Below are positions 1 through 10,151 of a DNA stretch of 64,000 nt, piece after piece. Origin of the DNA: Geobacteraceae bacterium GWC2_53_11. Lineage in GTDB: Bacteria > Desulfobacterota > Desulfuromonadia > Geobacterales > Pseudopelobacteraceae. The notes under the pieces were generated by a model. The model saw nothing but the letters and a program-made list of their open reading frames with translations, had not been told where the DNA came from and did not search any database. Position 1 is the stretch's first letter. Each line of letters starts with the position of its first letter. The DNA lies in NCBI GenBank assembly GCA_001802645.1, contig MGZJ01000010.1, forward strand, positions 43,203 to 107,202, written 5' to 3'. The position numbers were made by a program, and so were the translations under genes.

Positions 1-11
1 GAGGGGATTAT

Positions 12-1457
12 TCAAAACGGCGCCTTCACCAGCTTCCACGTGGGACTGTTGATCGCCATATCGATATCGCGGGCAAACACCTCGAAACCCTTGTAACCGT
101 GGTAGGGGCCGGAATAGTCCCAGCTGTGCATCTGACGGAACGGGATACCCATCTTCTGGAACACGTACTTTTCCTTGATGCCGGAGCCGATCAGGTCGGG
201 CTTCAGGGCATCGGCGAACTTCTCGAACTCGTATTCGGACGGGTCGTCGTAGACCACGGTGGCATCGGGCATCTCCGGTGAGGTGCGGTCGTAATCGTCG
301 TTGTGGGCGAATTCGTATCCGGAACCGACGCAATCCATCCCCAGGTCTTCATAGGCGCCGATGGTGTGGCGAGGACGGAGGCCGCCGACCAGCAGCATGA
401 CCTTTTTGCCGTCTAGGCGCGGCTTGTATTCTTCGATGATCCCCTGCATGATCGGGTCGTACTTGGCGATAACGGCTTCCACCTTGGCCTTGATGTTGTC
501 GTCGAACAGCTCAGCCAGTTTGCGCAGGCTCTCCCTGATCTTGGTCGGCCCGAAGAAGTTGAGCTCGATCCAGGGAATGCCGTACTTCTCTTCCATAACC
601 TTGCACATGTAGTTCATGGAGCGGTAGCAGTGGATGACATTAAGCTTTACCGTATGGGTGGCGGCGATCTTGTCCAGCTCGCCGTCGCCGGTCCAGACAG
701 CCTTGACATTGAGACCGCATTCTTCGAGCAGCGGTTTGGTTGACCAGGCATCGCCGCCGATGTTGTATTCGCCGATCAGGGCGATGTCATAGGGGCTTTC
801 CGGTTCGGCAAATTCGCGGGTTCCGATGATGTAGTCGCGAATGGTGTCGTTGGAGATATGGTGGCCCAGTGACTGTGACACGCCGCGAAAACCTTCGCAG
901 TTACAAGGAATAATCGGCAGATCAAGCTCTTTGGAGGATGTCTTGGCAACCTGGGTGATGTCGTCACCGATCAGGCCGACCGGGCATTCAGAGAGAACCG
1001 AGATACCCTTGGCCAGCGGGAACAGGTCGTGGGCTTCCGCAAGCAGCGTTTTGAGCTTCTTGTCGCCGCCGTAGACGATATCCTTTTCCTGGAAATCGGA
1101 CGTGAACTGCATCGGGAAGCTGGTAACGCCGGTTATGCCGCTCATCATGTTGCGCCGCGTACCCCAGGAGTACCAGCCGCAGCCGACCGGGCCGTGGGAA
1201 ACATGCACCATGTCGCGGATCGGGCCCCAGACAACGCCCTTGGCTCCTGCGTAGGCGCAGCCACGGGCACTCATGACACCCGGAACGGTTTTCTTGTTGG
1301 ATTTGACACAGGCCGAGCCGGATGCTTGGTCATTGGCGCCAAGGTGCGGAGCGCGTTTCTTTCTGGCTTTTTCCGGATATACCGACAGGGTTTCTGCGAT
1401 CAAGGCCTCTGTCGATTCCTTGGTGATGCCGTCAATTTTTCGTATATTGTCTGACAT
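12..1457 (-). CDS. nifD: Nitrogenase molybdenum-iron protein alpha chain NifD
   Basis: Alpha subunit of the MoFe protein; with NifK it binds the P-cluster and FeMo-cofactor and reduces N2 in the cytoplasm. The 481 residues are normal for the family. P-cluster cysteines are visible at C67 (RGCAYAG), C93 (GPVGCGW) and C158 (SECPVG). FeMo-co ligands are C277 (VIHCYRS) and H444 ([16 protein letters not shown]), and the SQSLGHH active-site segment is at about 195-200. The start has AAGGAG a few bases upstream. It follows nifH on the same strand; nifK is expected beyond the left edge. All catalytic residues are present, so the gene should be functional. Confidence 0.98.
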   Translation of the reverse strand: MSDNIRKIDGITKESTEALIAETLSVYPEKARKKRAPHLGANDQASGSACVKSNKKTVPGVMSARGCAYAGAKGVVWGPIRDMVHVSHGPVGCGWYSWGTRRNMMSGITGVTSFPMQFTSDFQEKDIVYGGDKKLKTLLAEAHDLFPLAKGISVLSECPVGLIGDDITQVAKTSSKELDLPIIPCNCEGFRGVSQSLGHHISNDTIRDYIIGTREFAEPESPYDIALIGEYNIGGDAWSTKPLLEECGLNVKAVWTGDGELDKIAATHTVKLNVIHCYRSMNYMCKVMEEKYGIPWIELNFFGPTKIRESLRKLAELFDDNIKAKVEAVIAKYDPIMQGIIEEYKPRLDGKKVMLLVGGLRPRHTIGAYEDLGMDCVGSGYEFAHNDDYDRTSPEMPDATVVYDDPSEYEFEKFADALKPDLIGSGIKEKYVFQKMGIPFRQMHSWDYSGPYHGYKGFEVFARDIDMAINSPTWKLVKAPF

Positions 1458-1568
1458 ATTATGTCTCCTTAGGGGGCACTCTAGTTACCCTCAATTGTCC
1501 GTTCAGATTTCTTCCTAATGACGAGCGATTTTGATGCCAGGTCCGTATTGGGCTAGGATTTCTGCGGA

Positions 1569-1587
1569 GGCGTAGCAACGCTACGCC
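1569..1587 (-). other. Intercistronic hairpin between nifH and nifD
   Basis: An 8-bp perfect stem (GGCGTAGC / GCTACGCC) with a 3-nt loop lies in the 183-bp gap between the nifH stop and the nifD start. There is no T-run, so it is not a simple terminator. nifH is usually needed in excess over nifDK, and hairpins here are commonly thought to stabilise the nifH transcript or cause partial termination. That role is inference. Confidence 0.5.
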
Positions 1588-1640
1588 GCACAAAGATAAT
1601 CCGAAGGCCGATGCGGAGATGGCGCAAAAGCGTTCGTCAC

Positions 1641-2657
<1,017 letters not shown>

Positions 2658-2662
2658 TTAAA

Positions 2663-2677
2663 GCATAGGGTGTGCCA
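2663..2677 (-). promoter_or_regulatory. Sigma-54 promoter of nifH
   Basis: Read on the minus strand the site is TGGCAC-ACCCT-ATGC, with GG and GC exactly 10 nt apart; it fits the -24/-12 consensus except for one base of the -12 box. The transcription start is predicted near 2651. An inverted repeat ATAACA-GCT-TGTTAT lies just upstream at 2696-2710 and could be an activator site. The remaining sequence up to 2821 shows nothing else I can name. Confidence 0.8.
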
Positions 2678-2821
2678 ATATTATTAAACCATATAATAAC
2701 AGCTTGTTATGTGAAAGCACCTATAAATATGGCTGAGTAAGAAGGGATTTTTGAGGTGAGCATGCGCCAGCAGGGCAGGCAGTTGCTGATAAAATAATCA
2801 CCGCGCTAAAAGACACACTTT

Positions 2822-3940
2822 TCAACAACACCCTGTTTGCGGATGCTGCCGTAGTCGGGGTTGCTGATACATTATTGAGTCGCTGCTCTGATACGCGGGC
2901 TGACGAGCGGCACTGAAACGGTAACCGTTCTTTCCGGCTCGCTTGACTTCATACATGGCTGTGTCAGCGTTGCTCACCAATGGTGCCGGTTCCAGAGCAG
3001 TATGGGGATACATGCTGATGCCGATGCTTGACCCGATAATGCAGCTCTTACCGCCTGGCAGTTCAATAGGCTGTGACACATGTTTAAGAACCTTCTCAGC
3101 CACCAGTGCCGCATCCTCGTGACGGGTGATATTGCAGAGTATGATCGTGAACTCATCACCACCCATTCGGGCAACGGTGTCAGATTCACGCACACAAGCG
3201 ATCAACCGTGTGGCCGTCTCCTTTAGCACGTAGTCGCCGGACTCATGACCATAGGAATCATTGACCTGCTTGAAACCGTCCAGATCGACAAAGAAAAGTG
3301 CAAACTGGCGTTGTTCCCGCTGCGAAGCCGCTATGACTTGACTGAGCCTGTCAAAGAAAAGTGTACGGTTGGGAAGTGATGTAATTTTATCGTAATGCGC
3401 CAGCTGATCGAGACACTCCAGCAGCTGTTTACGCTCCGTGATATTCTCCTTGACGGCTACGAAGTGGGTAATTTCGCCACTACCGTCCCGAATCGGCGAA
3501 ATAGACGCAAATTCCCAGAACAGGCTGCCGTCCTTGCGCCGGTTGTAAAACTCACCGCGCCACTCTTTTCCCGCCAGAATAGTCTCCCATACATCACGAT
3601 ACAGCTCAGGCTGATCTCCCCCCTTGAGTATGCGGGTGTGCTGACCAAAGGCTTCTTCGCTGCTGTAACCGGTCAACCGGCAAAAAGCGGGATTAACGTA
3701 TTCGATTACTCCGGATCGATCGGTAATTACAATTGATGAGGGTGATTGTTCAACGGCGGTATTCAGCTTCTGCAGCTGGATTGATATACGCTGCTGGATA
3801 TCGAACTGCTCGCGAAGCTGCCTGGTCAAGCGCAGGTAGTACATTGCCGCCACTGCCACAAAAATCAGCACGAGCGGGCCTATCGCAGTCAATAGGGGAA
3901 GTCGGGAAAAAAGGTGATGTACTTCCGACAAGTAGGGCAT
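2822..3940 (-). CDS. Membrane-anchored PAS-GGDEF diguanylate cyclase
   Basis: Predicted to make cyclic di-GMP. A hydrophobic N-terminal segment (LLTAIGPLVLIFVAVAAMYYL) is followed by a short coiled coil, a PAS domain (from about AVEQSPSSIVITDRSGVIEY to the FVAVKENITERKQ linker) and a C-terminal GGDEF domain. The catalytic RMGGDEF is intact, and an upstream RESD supplies the RxxD inhibitory site 5 residues before it. The start at MPYLSEV (372 aa) is preferred because GAGGAG lies 11 nt upstream and longer versions run into the neighbouring gene. It follows the HD-GYP/hemerythrin gene by 16 nt, so a cyclase and a probable phosphodiesterase share a transcript. Confidence 0.9.
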   Translation of the reverse strand: MPYLSEVHHLFSRLPLLTAIGPLVLIFVAVAAMYYLRLTRQLREQFDIQQRISIQLQKLNTAVEQSPSSIVITDRSGVIEYVNPAFCRLTGYSSEEAFGQHTRILKGGDQPELYRDVWETILAGKEWRGEFYNRRKDGSLFWEFASISPIRDGSGEITHFVAVKENITERKQLLECLDQLAHYDKITSLPNRTLFFDRLSQVIAASQREQRQFALFFVDLDGFKQVNDSYGHESGDYVLKETATRLIACVRESDTVARMGGDEFTIILCNITRHEDAALVAEKVLKHVSQPIELPGGKSCIIGSSIGISMYPHTALEPAPLVSNADTAMYEVKRAGKNGYRFSAARQPAYQSSDSIMYQQPRLRQHPQTGCC

Positions 3941-3956
3941 GTTTGACGAGTCTCCT

Positions 3957-5537
3957 CTACAGAAGGCCTGAGTGACTTTTACCCGTGACAACCGAAGTGT
4001 CATATTGTCTTTTCGTGACAAGCGCCCTCAACTGGGCATCCTCGTGGCGGATATGCTCCACAAGCCATTCGCGCAGATACGTTGCCACATCAAACTGGGC
4101 AACAATTGGATTATCACGGAGTTCCGCATAAAAATCCTTCAGTTTCACACTGAATTGCTTGTGCTGGAGCTGTTGGCTGCCGATCCGCTGGTAGCCGTGA
4201 TGCTCCATCATCTGTTCCTCTGCGGCAAAATGCACCTGGGCATACTGTCCCAGCGCTTTCAATATGCGCCCCATTTCCCGCGCCCCCAGCTTGTTGGCGA
4301 GCACATCTATCAGATCGTTGGTCAGGTCAAACAGGTAGCGGTGGTGCTCGTCGATCACATCGATACCGACACTGAGCGACTGATCCCACTCGACCCATCT
4401 GGTGTTGTAGCAGAGTATCTTTGGCAGCTTCAGAACCTGGTCGGGGTTGATGATATCTTCGCGATACAGTTCCCGGATACGCAGAATTTCAGGGAGAGCC
4501 CTTTCAAAAGCAGCAACAACGGCGGGATCGAACTTTTTGCCGCTTTCGCTGACGATCCATGCCACGGCATCTTCAACCGCCCATGGTGCCTTGTAAGGAC
4601 GGGATGAGGTCAGCGCATCGAACACATCGGCAATAGAACATATCCTGGCAAGCACGGAAATGTCCTCGCCTTTCAGACCCTGAGGATAGCCGCTGCCGTC
4701 CCAGTTTTCATGATGCGACAGGGCGATGTCCCGAGCCGCTTCAAGCAGTACGTCACCACCATGAAGAATACGTCCGCCGATTTCGGTATGGGACTTCATG
4801 ATGTCGAATTCTTCGCTGTTCAGCTGGCCCGGCTTAAGCAGAATGCTGTCGGGAATGCCGATTTTACCGACGTCATGCATCGGCGCCGTGATAAAGAGAA
4901 GCTCCCGCTGAGCTTCGCCGAGCCCGAGCGCCTTGGCAATCACTCCGGCGATATTGGTCATGCGCAGCACGTGCAGACCGGTTTCGTTATCGCGGTATTC
5001 GGAAGCGACCCCCAGGCGACGGATCGCCTGTGAGCGGGCATCCTCCAGTTCCAGCTCACGAACCTGCAGCGCTTCATTCATCAGGCAGCGGCCAAGCAGC
5101 CCCGATAACGCCCGAGCCAGATTGGTCATAAATTCATAATCGGATTTTTTCAGAAACCATTGCGGATCAATACAGATCAGAACCTGGCCAAGCGGCTGGT
5201 TGTCGTTAGTAAGCGGCAGAACCAGCACGGTTTCCACATCGTTAAGCGGCGCGGTAAAGGCTGCCGGGCAGGGATCGGAAGCAACGTCGGAAAACAGTGC
5301 CACAATTGACGGGTTGGCCCAGAAATGGCCAAAACCGTGCTGGGCGACAATCACCAGTTGCCCGCGGGGATTGTACATTCTGATAATGGCCCGGGGTTGA
5401 ACCTTGAATGAGGGCAACTTCTCAAACACGGAAAACATGCGCACAAGCAGGCCATCCAGATCATTGTCCAGACCGCCCATGGACGTTAATTCCAGAATGA
5501 ATTCACTGATTCTGATTATTTCCCGCTGGCTTTTCAT
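3957..5537 (-). CDS. GAF-like / HD-GYP / hemerythrin fusion, probable c-di-GMP phosphodiesterase
   Basis: 526 residues in three parts. An N-terminal GAF-like region (about 1-165) leads into an HD-GYP domain with HDVGKIGIPD, HTEIGGRIL, SHHENWDGSGYP and the GYP-type metal ligands. A C-terminal bacteriohemerythrin domain follows (about 395-510), with DEHHRYLFDL, HFAAEEQMMEHHGY, HKQF and HIRHED giving the His/Glu/Asp set for a di-iron site. HD-GYP proteins hydrolyse c-di-GMP; hemerythrin domains bind O2 or NO. The fusion suggests phosphodiesterase activity set by oxygen, NO or redox state, which is inference. It is first in a two-gene operon with the downstream cyclase. Confidence 0.9.
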   Translation of the reverse strand: MKSQREIIRISEFILELTSMGGLDNDLDGLLVRMFSVFEKLPSFKVQPRAIIRMYNPRGQLVIVAQHGFGHFWANPSIVALFSDVASDPCPAAFTAPLNDVETVLVLPLTNDNQPLGQVLICIDPQWFLKKSDYEFMTNLARALSGLLGRCLMNEALQVRELELEDARSQAIRRLGVASEYRDNETGLHVLRMTNIAGVIAKALGLGEAQRELLFITAPMHDVGKIGIPDSILLKPGQLNSEEFDIMKSHTEIGGRILHGGDVLLEAARDIALSHHENWDGSGYPQGLKGEDISVLARICSIADVFDALTSSRPYKAPWAVEDAVAWIVSESGKKFDPAVVAAFERALPEILRIRELYREDIINPDQVLKLPKILCYNTRWVEWDQSLSVGIDVIDEHHRYLFDLTNDLIDVLANKLGAREMGRILKALGQYAQVHFAAEEQMMEHHGYQRIGSQQLQHKQFSVKLKDFYAELRDNPIVAQFDVATYLREWLVEHIRHEDAQLRALVTKRQYDTSVVTGKSHSGLL

Positions 5538-5556
5538 ACGGCAATCCTTGTCTTCT

Positions 5557-5574
5557 ACCGGCGTCTGCGCCGGT
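5557..5574 (-). other. Intercistronic hairpin
   Basis: A perfect 7-bp stem (ACCGGCG / CGCCGGT) with a TCTG loop sits in the short gap after the receiver gene at 5577-5966. No T-run follows on the minus strand, so it is at most a weak or Rho-assisted terminator. Confidence 0.4.
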
Positions 5575-5576
5575 GT

Positions 5577-5966
5577 TCAATCGCAAATCTGAAGACGTTG
5601 TGTGAGTTCCTCTATAACCGCCTGCTTGAGACAATCCTTATGCCAGGCTTTGTCAAGAACCCGGGAGACATAGTCGGCAGACAAGGCCTTGGAAGTCAGA
5701 GCGGCGTCCATGTTGCCGGAAACAAGGATGCGTATGGCATCAGGCTGCCGCTGACTTGCCTCGTCCAGAAACTCCAGACCATCCATACCGGGCATATTGT
5801 AATCGGAAACAACAACATCGAAAGCCTCCGGATGCTCCATCAGCTTGAGGGCCTCATGGCCGGACGATGCAACGGTAATATCGAACAGGCCACGAAAGCG
5901 GCTCATCATAACCCATTGCTGCGTATGATCATCGTCTACGTAGAGAAGACGAAGATTCTTGTCCAT
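5577..5966 (-). CDS. Single-domain response regulator (REC)
   Basis: 129 residues made of one receiver domain with no output domain. The acidic pocket is in LLYVDDD, the phospho-acceptor Asp in VVVSDYNMPGMDG, and the switch Ser in ILVSGN. The start MDKNLRLLYVDDD was taken because the domain begins there. It lies directly upstream of the HD-GYP/hemerythrin gene on the same strand, so it may pass a phosphorelay signal to that pathway; the partner cannot be read from sequence. Confidence 0.85.
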   Translation of the reverse strand: MDKNLRLLYVDDDHTQQWVMMSRFRGLFDITVASSGHEALKLMEHPEAFDVVVSDYNMPGMDGLEFLDEASQRQPDAIRILVSGNMDAALTSKALSADYVSRVLDKAWHKDCLKQAVIEELTQRLQICD

Positions 5967-6109
5967 GTAAGTATCCTTGGCCGTGCAAACAAAAGCTGTA
6001 CCGTTTACGTGCCGGGTTTCGGTGCACTTTAATGAGAATACATGATTTAGCGGGAAGAAAGAAGTCGGAGGGAGAATGATTTTAAGGTCGGATAAAGCGA
6101 CTACTGCCG

Positions 6110-6128
6110 TGTAGGACAATATCCTACA
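6110..6128. promoter_or_regulatory. Palindrome upstream of the receiver gene
   Basis: TGTAGGA-CAATA-TCCTACA is a 7-bp perfect inverted repeat just after the stop of the NarL-type regulator gene and about 145 bp upstream of the receiver gene. It could be a hairpin or an operator for the adjacent NarL-family regulator. Nothing else stands out between 5967 and 6134. Confidence 0.35.
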
Positions 6129-6134
6129 AACAGA

Positions 6135-6776
6135 TCAGGTAACGAGTTTGTTGCGCAGGAAATAGGTGGCCAGCTCAACATTGCCGACCAGCCCCAGTTT
6201 TTTGAGCAGCCGTGACCGATGAGTATTGACGGTCTTCACACTCAGACTCAGCTCGACGGCAATCTGCTTGACCGCTTTGCCGCCGGCAATAAGACAGGCC
6301 ACCTCCATCTCACGGTTTGAAAGCTGTTCATGGGGCGCTGAAAGCTGCCTTCTGCCCCGACTGGCCGCATTTGCCAGTACAAGAGCCGCCGCAGGGCTGA
6401 CATATTTGCCGCTGGCCTCTATCTGCTCAATAGCGGAAACAAGTTCGCCGGGAGCCGAATATTTGTTGAGATACCCGGCGGCTCCCATGGTAAAGGCCCG
6501 CAGGGCATACTGGTCTTCAGGATACATGCTGAGGATCAGCACCGGGACATCTGGCTTGTTGGCCTTAATATCACGGAGAACTTCAAGCCCGTTGCTGCCG
6601 GGCATGGAAATGTCAAGCAGGATCAGGTCGTAATCATTTTGGTATGATTTTAACAGCGCCTCCTGTCCGGTTGAAGCTTCATCGATCGTTGCCTCCATAG
6701 TGACCGTTTCCTGAATGATCTCCGCCACACCCCGGCGGACGACCGCATGGTCATCTACAATTAAATATCTAGTCAT
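6135..6776 (-). CDS. NarL/FixJ-family response regulator
   Basis: 213 residues. The N-terminal receiver has YLIVDDHAVVRRG, phospho-acceptor Asp in LILLDISMPGSNGLEV, and LILSMY. The C-terminal LuxR-type helix-turn-helix has LSNREMEVACLIAGGKAVKQIAVELSLSVKT-type spacing followed by VNTHRSRLLKKLG. It is the DNA-binding partner of the kinase gene that overlaps its start by 8 nt. Its targets are unknown; the palindrome at 6110-6128 is one candidate. Confidence 0.93.
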   Translation of the reverse strand: MTRYLIVDDHAVVRRGVAEIIQETVTMEATIDEASTGQEALLKSYQNDYDLILLDISMPGSNGLEVLRDIKANKPDVPVLILSMYPEDQYALRAFTMGAAGYLNKYSAPGELVSAIEQIEASGKYVSPAAALVLANAASRGRRQLSAPHEQLSNREMEVACLIAGGKAVKQIAVELSLSVKTVNTHRSRLLKKLGLVGNVELATYFLRNKLVT

Positions 6777-8346
6777 CCGACTCTCTCCCGGCAGTGAACG
6801 GCAACTGCAACAGTATGGTGGTTCCCAGATCCGGACTTCCGCAAATGGAGAGCTGCCCCCCGCAGATACGGGCGCGCTCCCTCATGCCGACCAGTCCGAA
6901 GGAGTGTGACGACGACAAGGCAGGTTCTGCAATTCCCCAGCCGTTGTCGGACACGACAAGTTCGATGCGATCACAGTCGTACTGCAGGGAAACAGTGACC
7001 CGCGTCGCACCCGAATGCCGGAGAATGTTGGTAAGGCACTCCTGAAGAATCCGGTACAGGTTTATAGCTGTGGTGGTATCGAATGCGTGGCAGCGCGAAT
7101 CGATGGTCAGCTCGCAGATAATGCCGGTTCGCTTTTCAAAATCAGTCACCAGATTATCGATGGCCGGTTCAACGCCGAGCGTGTCCAGGATCACCGGGCG
7201 CAGTTCGGATGTTATCTGCCCAACGGTGGTAATCGCATCGAGAATGTTCTGTTCCATTCGGGTGAAACGCTCTTCAACGATACTGTCCGGCGGCGGGAAA
7301 TGACGCTTGAACCATGACAGGTCGAACCTGAGTGCCGTCAGGTAGGTACCCAGCTCATCATGCACGGTGCGGGCCATGGCCTTACGCTCGGTTTCCTTGG
7401 TAAGGGTAAGATGGTCTGTAAGCTCCTGAAGCCTGTCGCGGGAATCACGCAGCGCCTTTTCGACCAGCTGGCGCTCAGCAATCTGCTGGGTCAGGCGGGC
7501 GTTGGCCTGCAGCAGTTCGCTTGAGCGTTCCGCAACATGCTCTTCGAGCAGCGCGCGCCCGTCCCGCAATTCCTGCTCGGCCTGTTTCTGGTCGTTGATA
7601 TCGTAGCAGCTGCCAACATACCCTGAAAACTTGCCGTCAAGGCCGTAAAAAGGGCTACCGTGATCGACGATCCAGCGGTATGCACCACTCCGGTGCAGCA
7701 GACGGTACTCCATTCCAAAGGGGCTCTGCTTGTCGAAGGCCTCCAGGTAGGTGGCCATGCATTGTTCGCGGTCATCCGGATGCACACCTTCAACCCAGCC
7801 ATTGTTCAATTCCTGATCAAGCGCTTTCCCCGTGTAGGCAAGCCAGGTCTTGTTGAAATAATCACACTGTGCCGTGGTGTCCGAACGCCAGACAAGTGCG
7901 GGAAAATCATCGAACAGCTTCAGATAGTAATCCCGCGAACGAACCAGGTCGGCCTGTAACCGGCTGCGCACGGAAATGTCGCGGACAATACTGAGAATGG
8001 CGGGGATGCCCATGAATTCAATGTGACTGGCGTTGATTTCCACCGGGACAGGGCGGCCGGACTTCGTCACGTGCACCGATTCAAAAACAATGCTTCCTTC
8101 TTTGAGAAGCTGCGCCCTTCGTTCGGGAATGAGCTGTGCGTATTCCGGCACATTGATATCAGAAAGTGTTCGCGACATGAGCTCGGCGCGTGAATACTCA
8201 AGCATGCGACAGGCCGTGTCATTGAAATCCAGAAATAAACCTTCCAGATCAATTATATAAATTGCATCGGAAACGGAATGAAAGATCTGCTTGTAGAAAA
8301 GATTGTCATCGTTTGTGATGGCGGTTCGTATTGACATGACACGCAT
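6769..8346 (-). CDS. Two-PAS sensor histidine kinase of the NarX/HisKA_3 type
   Basis: 525 residues and no transmembrane segment, so probably cytoplasmic. PAS 1 spans about 18-130 (SVSDAIYIIDLEGLFLDFND) and PAS 2 about 140-260 (LVWRSDTTAQCDYFNKTWLAYTG). A coiled coil and a HisKA_3 dimerisation region follow, with the phospho-accepting His in ARTVHDELGTYLTALRFDL. The C-terminal ATPase has N-box ILQECLTNILRHSGA and G-box DNGWGI / GLVGMRERA. It overlaps the downstream regulator gene. The signal is unknown. No clear Shine-Dalgarno precedes the ATG at 8346 or the next one at 8337. Confidence 0.92.
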   Translation of the reverse strand: MRVMSIRTAITNDDNLFYKQIFHSVSDAIYIIDLEGLFLDFNDTACRMLEYSRAELMSRTLSDINVPEYAQLIPERRAQLLKEGSIVFESVHVTKSGRPVPVEINASHIEFMGIPAILSIVRDISVRSRLQADLVRSRDYYLKLFDDFPALVWRSDTTAQCDYFNKTWLAYTGKALDQELNNGWVEGVHPDDREQCMATYLEAFDKQSPFGMEYRLLHRSGAYRWIVDHGSPFYGLDGKFSGYVGSCYDINDQKQAEQELRDGRALLEEHVAERSSELLQANARLTQQIAERQLVEKALRDSRDRLQELTDHLTLTKETERKAMARTVHDELGTYLTALRFDLSWFKRHFPPPDSIVEERFTRMEQNILDAITTVGQITSELRPVILDTLGVEPAIDNLVTDFEKRTGIICELTIDSRCHAFDTTTAINLYRILQECLTNILRHSGATRVTVSLQYDCDRIELVVSDNGWGIAEPALSSSHSFGLVGMRERARICGGQLSICGSPDLGTTILLQLPFTAGRESDD

Positions 8347-8399
8347 TGTAGCGTGATGTGATCATAAATCAAGCCAAAACCCGTGCACGACGGGCACGC

Positions 8400-9458
8400 T
8401 CAGCCCGGAAGCATGCGGAACGCCGAGGCCTTGATGGCGGCAAAAACGGTGCCCCCCGGAGCGATACCCAGTTCATTGACTGCATCCTGCACAACCTCGG
8501 AAATGAGCGTATTCCCGCCGCATTCCATCTCCACACCAATCTTCCGGCCAGAACTGAACAGAGAACGCACCGTGCACTGCAACAGGTTGCGGGCACTGAT
8601 CGCCTCCGGGTGCTGCTTGAAGAGGATGATGTCCTTGGAGGATAGCTCCGCGATGGACTTGTCGCTCTCGGAACCGGCCGACAGCAGCAATTGTGCTGCG
8701 CCCCACGGGTAGGCATACATGGTACCGGATTCAGAAGGGCGACCAAGTTTCAGCAGATTGATGTAACCGACCTGGCTGGAGCCGAGCCGCTGGCGGGCCA
8801 GTTCTTCGGCGCTGGAAATACCGACGATGCGGCCACCGGCCACGTTCAGCACCTGGTCGGCCATCAGCCGCATCTCCAGCAGCGAGTGGGAGATGAACAG
8901 GTAGGGGATGTCAAACTGCTCACTGACGCTCTTCAGATACGGAATAATCTGGAACCGGAGCGAATCGTCCAGCGCCGACAGCGGTTCATCCATCAGCAGG
9001 AGCCGGGGATTGGCAAGAATGGCGCGTCCCAGGGCAACGCGCTGCTGTTCACCACCTGACAGGTTGCTGACGCCCCGGTCAAGCAGCGCGCCCAGTTTCA
9101 ATACCTCTACGAGAACATCAAAATCAATGCTGCGGTGTTCCGGACGGCATCGTTTGAAACCGTACAGCAGATTGTGTGTGACGTTCAGATGGGGAAACAG
9201 GCTGTGCTGCTGGAACACCATGGCGATACGCCGCTGCTCGGGGCGCATGTTGATCCGCTCGGTACTGCTGAACAGACACTCACCGTCCAAAACAATCTCG
9301 CCGCTGTCCGGCCTTACCAGCCCTGCCAACATGCTGACCAGTGTCGATTTACCGCTTCCCGACGTGCCAAATATACCGGTTTTTTGACCGGTTATCGTAA
9401 AATCAGTTTCCAGGGCAAAAGAACCGAAGCTTTTCTTTATGTTCATGACTAGCTGCAT
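8400..9458 (-). CDS. modC: Molybdate ABC transporter ATP-binding protein ModC
   Basis: 352 residues, usual for ModC. Walker A is GTSGSGKST, the ABC signature LSGGEQQRVALGRA, Walker B LLLMDEPLSALDD, and the H-loop is in LFISHSLLEM. The C-terminal third is a MOP/TOBE molybdate-binding region (DIILFKQHPEAISARN through GTVFAAIKASAFRMLPG). It powers molybdate uptake, following modB by 1 nt and modA two genes back. Nitrogenase and a DMSO-reductase-family enzyme in this window both need the metal. Confidence 0.96.
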   Translation of the reverse strand: MQLVMNIKKSFGSFALETDFTITGQKTGIFGTSGSGKSTLVSMLAGLVRPDSGEIVLDGECLFSSTERINMRPEQRRIAMVFQQHSLFPHLNVTHNLLYGFKRCRPEHRSIDFDVLVEVLKLGALLDRGVSNLSGGEQQRVALGRAILANPRLLLMDEPLSALDDSLRFQIIPYLKSVSEQFDIPYLFISHSLLEMRLMADQVLNVAGGRIVGISSAEELARQRLGSSQVGYINLLKLGRPSESGTMYAYPWGAAQLLLSAGSESDKSIAELSSKDIILFKQHPEAISARNLLQCTVRSLFSSGRKIGVEMECGGNTLISEVVQDAVNELGIAPGGTVFAAIKASAFRMLPG

Positions 9459-9459
9459 G

Positions 9460-10149
9460 TCATCCCCTCCCGGTCATTTTCAAGGAGTCGGGACGGCGGG
9501 CGTACAGTCCCAGCAGCACCACAAATGAAAAAATCAGCATGACAGCGGCCATGCGGTGGGCCTGGCCATATTCCAACGCTTCAACATGGTCATAAATCTG
9601 CACCGAGGCGACACGGCTGACGCCGGGAATATTGCCGCCGATCATCAACACCACGCCAAATTCTCCCACGGTATGGGCAAAGGTAAGGATTGAAGCGGTC
9701 AGGAAACCGGGGCGAGCCAGCGGCACAACTACGGAGAAGAACGCATCAAGCGGTGAAGCACCCAGAGAAGCGGCCACTTCCAGAGGCCGCTCGCCGATAG
9801 CTTCAAAGGCATTCTGGAGCGGCTGCACCATGAACGGCAGCGAATAGAAGACCGACGCCAGCACCAGCCCCCAGAAGGTAAACGGCAACGCGCCAACACC
9901 CAGAATACGGGTCAGATGTCCCACCGGTCCGTTTGGCCCCATGGCCAGCAGCAGGTAGAAACCGAGCACTGAGGGCGGCAGCACCAGCGGTAGCGCCACC
10001 ACCGCGCCAACAACCCCTTTCAGCCGGGTTTGGGATCTGGCCAGCCACCAGGCAACCGGAGTACCAATGAGCAGCAGAAGAAACGTGACCGTTGAGGCCA
10101 GCTTGATGGTGAGCCAGATCGCCTGGATATCGCTCCCGGTTAACAACAT
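9460..10149 (-). CDS. modB: Molybdate ABC transporter permease ModB
   Basis: 229 residues with about five hydrophobic helices; the inner-membrane channel of the ModABC importer. The permease EAA-like loop is seen in [19 protein letters not shown], and [18 protein letters not shown] is typical of ModB. Spacing is 2 nt from modA and 1 nt to modC, so the three genes are one transcript. Confidence 0.96.
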   Translation of the reverse strand: MLLTGSDIQAIWLTIKLASTVTFLLLLIGTPVAWWLARSQTRLKGVVGAVVALPLVLPPSVLGFYLLLAMGPNGPVGHLTRILGVGALPFTFWGLVLASVFYSLPFMVQPLQNAFEAIGERPLEVAASLGASPLDAFFSVVVPLARPGFLTASILTFAHTVGEFGVVLMIGGNIPGVSRVASVQIYDHVEALEYGQAHRMAAVMLIFSFVVLLGLYARRPDSLKMTGRG

Positions 10150-10151
10150 TG

